Origin: Clostridiales bacterium
GTDB taxonomy: Bacteria > Bacillota > Clostridia > Lachnospirales > WQUN01
Length of the DNA: 12,028 nt
Direction of reading: 5' to 3'
NCBI GenBank assembly: GCA_031254075.1
Contig: JAIRVD010000175.1
Span: 1 to 12,028, forward strand
The position numbers and the translations under genes were made by a program. The notes beneath the pieces are model-generated. The model saw only the letters and a program-made list of their open reading frames with translations. It was not told the origin of the DNA and did not search any database. Positions 7,730 through 12,028 of this stretch are shown in pieces (position 1 is the stretch's first letter; each line of letters begins with the position of its first letter).

Positions 7730-8430
7730 GTACATTGGAAGAAATTCGTTTGCAAAAAATACTTGCACAAGCGGGAATCGCTTCGCGCCGAAAGGCGGAA
7801 AAAATAATTCTCGCGGGGCGCGTGGCGGTCAACGGCATTATTGTAACGGAACTCGGCGCGAAGGCGACCTTGCGCGATAAAATTTCCGTTGACGGCGTTT
7901 CGCTTTCCGCCGAAAAAAAATTATACATTGCACTGCACAAACCCGAAGGCGTTCTCACAACCGTAAGCGACCCGCACGGCAGACCAACCGTAATGGATTT
8001 CGTTCCCGACAATGCGCGGCTTTTTCCCGTCGGGCGATTAGATTTCGACACAAGCGGATTGTTGCTTCTGACGAATGACGGCGATTGGGCAAACAACCTG
8101 ACGCATCCGAAATTCGAAATTGAAAAAACCTACATCGCGCAACTGCGCGGCGAACCTTCACCCGATAAACTCGAAACCTTCCGCACGGGAATAAAAATTG
8201 ACGGCAAGCTTACCGCCCCATGTGAAATAATATGTAAGCGCGAAAAATACACCACCGAAGCGTGCATTGTCATCCACGAAGGACGCAACCGTCAAGTTCG
8301 TAAAATGTGCGATGCAATCGGGCATCCGGTGATTTCGTTGAAACGTGTTTCCGTCGGTAAAATAAAACTTGGCGACCTTCAAATAGGAAAATGGCGACAT
8401 TTGACGGAAGATGAGGCAAACAGGGGATAA
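7726..8430 (+). CDS. RluB/RsuA-family rRNA pseudouridine synthase
   Basis: 234 residues. The N-terminal S4 RNA-binding domain (RLQKILAQAGIASRRKAEKIILAGRVAVNG) is followed by a pseudouridine synthase domain with ALHKPEGVLTTVSDPHGRPTV and the catalytic motif GRLDFDTSGLLLLTNDG, Asp106 being the expected nucleophile. GRNRQVRKMCDAIGHPVISLKR is the family C-terminal block. It most resembles the RluB group that isomerises U2605 of 23S rRNA, although RsuA or RluF specificity cannot be excluded from sequence alone. The GTG start overlaps the rsmG stop as GTGA, so the two rRNA-modifying enzymes are co-translated. The TAA stop is one base away from a 98-bp palindrome. Confidence 0.94.
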   Translation: MSTLEEIRLQKILAQAGIASRRKAEKIILAGRVAVNGIIVTELGAKATLRDKISVDGVSLSAEKKLYIALHKPEGVLTTVSDPHGRPTVMDFVPDNARLFPVGRLDFDTSGLLLLTNDGDWANNLTHPKFEIEKTYIAQLRGEPSPDKLETFRTGIKIDGKLTAPCEIICKREKYTTEACIVIHEGRNRQVRKMCDAIGHPVISLKRVSVGKIKLGDLQIGKWRHLTEDEANRG

Positions 8431-8431
8431 G

Positions 8432-8529
8432 GGCAACCCCCGAAAACCATCGCTTCGTCCGAATTTCAAACGCGCGTTGAAGCGTTCGCGATGTTTGAAA
8501 TTCGTTTCAGCGGGTTTTCGGGGGTTGCC
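8432..8529. repeat. 98-bp nested palindrome between convergent genes
   Basis: The outer arms are a perfect 17-bp inverted repeat (8432-8448 GGCAACCCCCGAAAACC with 8513-8529). Inside lie CGCT/AGCG (8451-8454 with 8509-8512), a perfect 12-bp pair CGAATTTCAAAC/GTTTGAAATTCG (8460-8471 with 8493-8504), and CGCG/CGCG at 8473-8476 and 8487-8490. The small internal loops are 8449-8450, 8455-8459 and 8505-8508. No T run follows on either strand, so it is not a standard Rho-independent terminator. It starts one base after the pseudouridine synthase stop and supplies the last codons and stop of the minus-strand gene. No obvious target-site duplication. It could be a MITE or REP-like element or a bidirectional stem-loop protecting mRNA ends. 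Confidence 0.9.
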
Positions 8530-9346
8530 ATTCGTAACTCGCATTCAAGCTTTCGCCGAAAAAAATAATTTTATTTTTTTCGGTGAATAAGAATTGCGCG
8601 GGGCAGGATGCGGATTCTTTTATAATGCGGTTCATTGTGCCTGCGTTTGGTGCGGCAAGGGCTTGCGCATTGCGCGGGTTTACTGTTATCTGCAATCGAA
8701 AATTTCCTTGTTTGATAATTAATTCGTCTTGCGTGCGGCGAATTATTTTCGCGCCTCTGTAGGTTGCGAGTCTGTATTCTTTTCCGTCGAGCCAAACGAC
8801 GCAAATTACACCCCAGAAGCGAAGCCCGTAGAACGGAATTCTCGCGACGGCGGCGACGATTGACGCATTCTGTTTAAATTCATTGCTGTGAATCCATGTG
8901 TATCCTTCGGGAAAGGAAAAACCGCTGTCGGTTTCGATGTAGCCGATGCCGTTTCCGAAATCAATTTTTTCGCCGTTAAAAATAATTTCACCGCGAACGT
9001 CGTGTTTCATGCTGACGATTCCGTGGCGGCATTCCATCGGGAAGAATCGGAACGGACCCATGATATCGCCGTTTATCGGTGTTAAATCGCAATATTCCAA
9101 ATCGCCGCGAAGAGAAATATCATCCTTTTCAATACGAAGTTTTATTCCCGTGTTTGAAAATGAACTCTCGCCAATTTGTATAACTTTGTTTTCTTTGTAT
9201 TCGTTCAAAGAAAACGGAATATTGTACGATGTCGAATCCGTTATAATTTGAATAAACGCGCCGTCTGCTGTTCTCCCCGGAATTACGGCAAGCGTTTTTC
9301 CGTTTGACTGTTGTTTGAAGTACCAACCTTTGAAAAATTTTTTCAT
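8507..9346 (-). CDS. Tocopherol cyclase-like family protein
   Basis: 279 residues from ATG 9346. The start is chosen because GWYFK at residues 7-11 is the expected N-terminal motif of the family and an AGGAA SD lies just upstream; a longer frame to 9427 adds only non-conserved residues. Further family-like blocks are GPFRFFPMECRHGIVSMKHDVRG, DFGNGIGYIETDSGFSFPEGYTWIHSN and an aromatic-rich beta pattern. Plant tocopherol cyclase (VTE1) closes the chromanol ring; the Bacillota homologues have no established substrate, so a lipocalin-like lipid-binding or cyclase role is only inferred. No signal peptide. The start overlaps the stop of the upstream oxidoreductase by ATGA, so the two are coupled. 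The last residues QPPKTR and the stop lie in the 98-bp palindrome, suggesting the C terminus was altered by it. Confidence 0.88.
   Translation of the reverse strand: MKKFFKGWYFKQQSNGKTLAVIPGRTADGAFIQIITDSTSYNIPFSLNEYKENKVIQIGESSFSNTGIKLRIEKDDISLRGDLEYCDLTPINGDIMGPFRFFPMECRHGIVSMKHDVRGEIIFNGEKIDFGNGIGYIETDSGFSFPEGYTWIHSNEFKQNASIVAAVARIPFYGLRFWGVICVVWLDGKEYRLATYRGAKIIRRTQDELIIKQGNFRLQITVNPRNAQALAAPNAGTMNRIIKESASCPAQFLFTEKNKIIFFGESLNASYEWQPPKTR
8552..8587. repeat. 17-bp AT-rich inverted repeat inside the cyclase-like gene end
   Basis: TTCGCCGAAAAAAATAA (8552-8568) faces TTATTTTTTTCGGTGAA (8571-8587) with one mismatch that becomes a G-U wobble in + strand RNA. The spacer is only TT; a real RNA loop would open a few A-U pairs. 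It codes for KNKIIFFGES on the minus strand. It lies 22 bp from the large palindrome. Confidence 0.75.
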
Positions 9347-10629
9347 ACGCGAATTCCTTTTTTCGCGGGATTGTCGATTACATGCCCATGCGCGTTGAAA
9401 CGCGAACCGTGGCATGAGCAATCCCAAGTTTTTTCGATTTTATTCCATTTGAGTTTACAGCCCATATGCGAACAACGCGGTGCGCCGATGCTTAAAAGCC
9501 CCGCCGCCGCAGATGCGATATTTACGGGAAGCTGCTTTGTAAATATCGAACGCTGCGGCGAATACAGCGATTCATATTCGCTTTTTCCGCCGACGATAAT
9601 ATCGCGAATCACCCGCGCGGCAACCATCGAGCCCGTCATTCCCCATTTATTGAAGCCGGTTGCCACAAATACATTGCGTTTTTTCGCGCTGATTTTTCCG
9701 ATATACGGAATTCCGTCAAGCGACATGCAATCCTGTGTCACCCAGCGGGATTTTTCAGTTGCGACGGGATATGCTGTTTTCGCGAAATTTCTCAGCTCCG
9801 CGTATCCGCCGCCGGTTTTTCCGGTCTTGTGGTCGCCTCCGCCTACGAAAAGCAAGTTTTTATAATTCCTGAATGACATGCCTTCTTTTTTTTCATCCAG
9901 AAACATTCCGTGAATTTGCGCCGCATTTTCAAGCGCGATTACATAACTTCGGTGCTGATATAATTTTATAAAATACAGCCCGCGAATATTTATCATCGGA
10001 TAATGTGTCGCCAGCACGATGTGCTTTGCGCGAATTTGCGTTTCGTCGATTTTATTTATAAAAGTGTTTTCATAAATCTCCAATTCATTTGCAAGCGCGT
10101 ATAAAAATTTCAACGGATTATACTGCGCTTGATTTTCCATAACAATCGCGCCTTGAGTTGAAATCGGCAATGGCAAATCGTCTTCTGATTTAAAAGCGGC
10201 GGAAGGAATTCCTATTTTTAAATAAGCCTCCGCCTCGCGTTCAAGCACGGCTCTGTTGTCGGTAGAATAAACAAAAGCGTTTTTTGTTTCAAAATCGCAG
10301 GGAAATTTTTCCGCCAGCGAACGGAACTCATCAACGGCGTGCGAATTCGCTTCAAAATATTGCCGCGCTTTTTCAATTCCGTACCGCTTTAAAATTTTCG
10401 AATAAATCAACCCGTGCTGTGCCGTAATTTTTGCGGTGGTGTTTCTCGTAACACCGCCGCATATTTTTTTCGCTTCAACTACTGCGCACTTTACGCCCGC
10501 TTCCTTCAAGCGGTACGCAATCAGCAACCCGGCGATTCCGCCGCCGACAATCAAAACATCTGTTTCCTTGTGCTCGTACGGTTTTAAGCCCACATTCGGT
10601 TTATCCATAATTTCTGCCCACATTTTCAT
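9343..10629 (-). CDS. FAD-dependent oxidoreductase with C-terminal Rieske [2Fe-2S] domain
   Basis: 428 residues from ATG 10629. The N-terminal DAO-type FAD domain has TDVLIVGGGIAGLLIAYRLKEAGVKCAVVEA (GxGxxG at 29-34), then GGVTRNTTAKITAQHGLIY, and near the C-terminal half VFVATGFNKWGMTGSM. The C-terminal Rieske domain has C386-S-H388 and C404-S-C-H407 followed by GSRF, i.e. all four cluster ligands. This resembles the YhfW-like group of Bacillota oxidoreductases whose substrate is unknown. The frame stays open to 10773, but homologues of this type begin with M-x-x-W shortly before the FAD motif, and GGTGA precedes the start region, so 10629 is preferred; 10623 is also possible. The tail after GSRF is short. 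The stop overlaps the cyclase-like ATG, giving a two-gene operon. Confidence 0.93.
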   Translation of the reverse strand: MKMWAEIMDKPNVGLKPYEHKETDVLIVGGGIAGLLIAYRLKEAGVKCAVVEAKKICGGVTRNTTAKITAQHGLIYSKILKRYGIEKARQYFEANSHAVDEFRSLAEKFPCDFETKNAFVYSTDNRAVLEREAEAYLKIGIPSAAFKSEDDLPLPISTQGAIVMENQAQYNPLKFLYALANELEIYENTFINKIDETQIRAKHIVLATHYPMINIRGLYFIKLYQHRSYVIALENAAQIHGMFLDEKKEGMSFRNYKNLLFVGGGDHKTGKTGGGYAELRNFAKTAYPVATEKSRWVTQDCMSLDGIPYIGKISAKKRNVFVATGFNKWGMTGSMVAARVIRDIIVGGKSEYESLYSPQRSIFTKQLPVNIASAAAGLLSIGAPRCSHMGCKLKWNKIEKTWDCSCHGSRFNAHGHVIDNPAKKGIRV

Positions 10630-10659
10630 CACCGTTTTTATTTTCCCCTTTCGATAAAC

Positions 10660-10689
10660 TTCATATTCTAAAAGTAGAAAATGTTGCAA
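10660..10689 (-). promoter_or_regulatory. Weak candidate promoter for the oxidoreductase operon
   Basis: On the minus strand TTGCAA (10689-10684) and TATGAA (10665-10660) are 18 bp apart, about 30 bp before the ATG at 10629. The -35 is self-complementary and shared with the candidate on the other strand. Match quality is modest. Confidence 0.28.
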
Positions 10690-10712
10690 ATTATTTCCGC
10701 TTTCGACATAAA
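10684..10712 (+). promoter_or_regulatory. Weak candidate promoter for the HTH/DUF2589 module
   Basis: TTGCAA (10684-10689) and CATAAA (10707-10712) with a 17-bp spacer. A TATATT at 10722-10727 is an alternative -10 without a good -35. The 142-bp divergent gap 10630-10771 must hold promoters for both directions, but neither stands out. Confidence 0.25.
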
Positions 10713-10746
10713 GCATCATGTTATATTCCGAAGCACAAAAAAGACC

Positions 10747-10770
10747 GTCACAAACGAAAGGTTTGATGAC
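10747..10770 (+). promoter_or_regulatory. Hairpin immediately upstream of the 10772 start, SD mostly in the loop
   Basis: GTCA+CAAAC (10747-10755) pairs with GTTTG+TGAC (10761-10765, 10767-10770), leaving one bulged A at 10766. The loop is GAAAG. The only SD-like sequence for ATG 10772, AAAGG at 10757-10761, has four bases in the loop and its last G in the stem. It may control translation of the regulator or be an operator for it. Confidence 0.45.
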
Positions 10771-10771
10771 C

Positions 10772-10894
10772 ATGAATTACAAAGCGATAAATATCTGGCT
10801 TGACGAACGAGGCATCAGACTTGAGGAGGATTTTGTTTCCGCGCTGATTGGTTATGCGAAGGCACATAAAAAAAAATTCTCAAACGATGGGTGA
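10772..10894 (+). CDS. N-terminal fragment of the HTH regulator-like gene (upstream frame)
   Basis: 40 codons from ATG 10772, ending at TGA 10892-10894. The product begins MNYKAINIWLDERGIRLEE and reads as a helical, acidic N-terminal segment (LEEDFVSALIGYAKAHKK). AAAGG precedes the start at 10 nt. The frame runs into an A9 tract (10868-10876); with eight A residues it would continue without a break into the long downstream frame, giving 214 residues ending at 11417. I therefore read it as the 5' part of one gene rather than an independent small protein. It is too short to identify by itself. Confidence 0.6.
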   Translation: MNYKAINIWLDERGIRLEEDFVSALIGYAKAHKKKFSNDG

Positions 10895-11417
10895 AATCTA
10901 TGTTTTGCTCGGAACAAATCGTCATCGCATATATCACTGGCGAGAAAATTTTTCGGGAACAAGGATGAAATACGAAGTAATAAAAACGGCGGGCAAGCAT
11001 TTCGGGTTATGTGCAAACGAAACAGAATCGCTTGCAAACAAAGCGGGTTTATCGCTGTGCGCGGACGAAAGCTTTAAAAAAATGTTCGGCGACTTGCTGT
11101 GCGAATATCCCGAAAGCAAACGCCGGCTCTGCGAAATGTCGTTGGTAAGCGAGCGAATGTTCAGATACATAAAAGAGGGGAGGTTTTTAAAGAAAGAACC
11201 CGTTTTATCATTGGCAATTTCAATGGGCGCAAGTTTTGAAACTATCCAGACACTGCTGAAAAAAGCCGGCTATGTACTATCGAATTCGCTGCCGAACGAC
11301 GCGGTAGTAATGTGGATACTTCGCAACGAAATAAAAAAAAATCCCGTGTATCTTGCAAATGAAATACTGGAAAGCCTGGGGCTTCCGCTGCTGATGACGG
11401 GTGAAAACCGACAGTAG
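10848..11417 (+). CDS. HTH (XRE-like) regulator-like protein, downstream frame of a frameshifted gene
   Basis: The frame is open from 10848; after the A9 tract it codes NSQTMGEIYVLLGTNRHRIYHW and continues for ~180 residues. Residues ~93-141 (numbered from 10848) hold RLCEMSLVSERMFRYIKEG...VLSLAISMGASFETIQTLLKKAGYVLS, an XRE-like helix-turn-helix pattern found in small Clostridia regulators. It is followed by SLPNDAVVMWILRN and LANEILESLGLPLLMT, which also recurs in that group. No usable SD precedes TTG 10848, ATG 10854 or ATG 10887, and a GGAGG at 10825-10829 points to a TTG that is stopped after four codons. Translation therefore probably comes from ATG 10772 through a +1 shift or slippage at 10868-10876, or the gene is broken, or the base count is an assembly error. 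Fifteen bases separate its stop from the DUF2589-like gene, so they likely form an operon. Confidence 0.75.
   Translation: MVMRRHIKKNSQTMGEIYVLLGTNRHRIYHWRENFSGTRMKYEVIKTAGKHFGLCANETESLANKAGLSLCADESFKKMFGDLLCEYPESKRRLCEMSLVSERMFRYIKEGRFLKKEPVLSLAISMGASFETIQTLLKKAGYVLSNSLPNDAVVMWILRNEIKKNPVYLANEILESLGLPLLMTGENRQ
10868..10876 (+). repeat. A9 homopolymer at the frame junction
   Basis: Nine consecutive A residues in the overlap of the two frames of the regulator gene. One A fewer restores a single ORF. Runs of this length are known sites of replication and transcription slippage. A second A9 run lies in the same gene at 11333-11341, in frame. Confidence 0.85.
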
Positions 11418-11420
11418 GAA

Positions 11421-11425
11421 AGGAG
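11421..11425 (+). promoter_or_regulatory. Strong ribosome binding site of the DUF2589-like gene
   Basis: AGGAG within AAAGGAGTGAT, 7 nt before TTG 11433. It fixes a TTG start that would otherwise be easy to miss. Confidence 0.75.
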
Positions 11426-11432
11426 TGATTTT

Positions 11433-12028
11433 TTGAGCAGCACGGTTGAACTGCGTGATTTGGTATACGCGCCGCTCGGTGCGATTGCCGAAGCGAATAT
11501 ACGGTTAAGCTCAAACATTGTGGATTTTCTTTCATCGACGGGCGATTTAAGCACGGACGCTTCCGGCAAACCCGTTGTGCGGCTTCGAACGATTCAAATG
11601 ATGTACGAGCAGCTCGGCAGCGACGCAATGGATAACACCGTTGCTGACAGCATCGGGCTGGAGATTCCGCTCTTGTCCATTTATCCGTTAAGCGCGCTGA
11701 AGGTTTCAAAAACAAAAGTAAGCTTCGGTGCGGAAATTCGCGGAATGAAAGAAACGTCAAACGGGCTTTCAATATTCACGCAAGCCTGTAGCGGAAAAGA
11801 CGGTTCGCAACCAAACATAAAGTACGAAGTCGAAATGGACAGTGCGTCTGTATCGGAAGGATTGTCGCGCTTCGTGGATATTCTTAACGCAAACGCAATG
11901 CCCAAACGGCTTCACAGTACACCTGTGGACGAATCGGGAAAACGGCTTACGGGGCGCGAGCTTGAAGAATACGAACGCTCAATGGCGTTAAAAGAACGCG
12001 AATCAGGCTTATCTTCAAAAATATCGGA
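11433..12028 (+). CDS. DUF2589-like protein, 3' partial
   Basis: 198 residues are visible from TTG 11433 and the frame is open at the right edge. The N terminus (ELRDLVYAPLGAIAEANIRLSSNIVDFLSSTG) followed by a segment with a proposed long strand and then GLEIPLLSIYPLSALKVSKTKVSFGAEIRG matches the general pattern of DUF2589 proteins: L-x-x-L-I-x-x-P-L-x-A at the start, VPLLSI-x-P near the middle and an alternating strand with V-x-F-x-V. That assignment is from memory of the pattern. The remainder (about residue 140 on) is charged and helical, with KRLTGRELEEYERSMALKERES. The biochemical function of DUF2589 is not known to me. No signal peptide or membrane segment. It is the second gene of a likely operon with the HTH-like regulator. 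Confidence 0.75.
   Translation, partial: MSSTVELRDLVYAPLGAIAEANIRLSSNIVDFLSSTGDLSTDASGKPVVRLRTIQMMYEQLGSDAMDNTVADSIGLEIPLLSIYPLSALKVSKTKVSFGAEIRGMKETSNGLSIFTQACSGKDGSQPNIKYEVEMDSASVSEGLSRFVDILNANAMPKRLHSTPVDESGKRLTGRELEEYERSMALKERESGLSSKIS

Noticed and set aside
8432..8529. Classical Rho-independent terminator at the convergent junction
   Set aside because: The stem is strong but no T run follows it on either strand, and it is far longer and more layered than a terminator.
9311..9865. 184-residue + strand frame opposite the oxidoreductase
   Set aside because: Antisense of the Rieske/FAD gene; the minus frame carries conserved cluster ligands, this one carries none.
10833..10847. TTG start with GGAGG at 10825-10829 for the long regulator frame
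   Set aside because: The TTG is in the right frame but meets TGA after four codons, so it cannot start the gene; the GGAGG is explained by GAG GAG GAT codons.
1..12028. CRISPR array, tRNA, rRNA or intact transposase
   Set aside because: No spaced direct repeats, no tRNA-like cloverleaf in the short gaps, and no transposase motifs were seen on reading both strands.

Overview
The window looks like a stretch of a Clostridia-type Bacillota chromosome with moderate GC. The main evidence is the gene order rpmH-rnpA-yidD-yidC-jag-mnmE-mnmG-rsmG, all on the + strand, tightly packed and mostly overlapping. This is the conserved block that usually lies beside oriC in Bacillota. No dnaA or convincing DnaA box is visible; the gene upstream of rpmH is an M23-family murein hydrolase, so the origin is either outside the window or rearranged.

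Layout. 2-763: 3' part of a coiled-coil M23 peptidase with unusually C-ending codons. 780-808: near-consensus sigma-A promoter. 866-6684: ribosomal protein L34, RNase P protein, YidD, YidC, the RNA-binding protein Jag/KhpB, and the tRNA U34-modifying pair MnmE/MnmG. 6673-7729: possible internal promoter with a palindrome at the start site, an unrecognised small protein (possibly NTF2-like) and RsmG. 7726-8430: RluB-type rRNA pseudouridine synthase, overlapping rsmG by GTGA. The theme of this half is RNA maturation, translation and membrane protein insertion.

8432-8587 is the junction with a minus-strand cassette. It holds a 98-bp nested palindrome squeezed between two convergent genes and a second near-perfect 17-bp inverted repeat inside the end of the minus gene. 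The minus operon (10629 down to 8507) encodes an FAD oxidoreductase with a C-terminal Rieske [2Fe-2S] domain, coupled by an ATGA overlap to a tocopherol-cyclase-like protein.

10630-10771 is a divergent promoter region. To its right on the + strand is a two-gene accessory module: an HTH-type regulator-like gene and a DUF2589-like gene that runs off the window. The regulator is split into two frames exactly at a run of nine A residues; removing one A fuses a 40-codon ORF that has its own start to the long downstream ORF that lacks a ribosome binding site. Its start codon is preceded by a hairpin with most of its SD bases in the loop. This frameshifted regulator plus DUF2589 pair is the best candidate here for an undescribed system, followed by the palindrome pair and the Rieske-oxidoreductase/cyclase operon.
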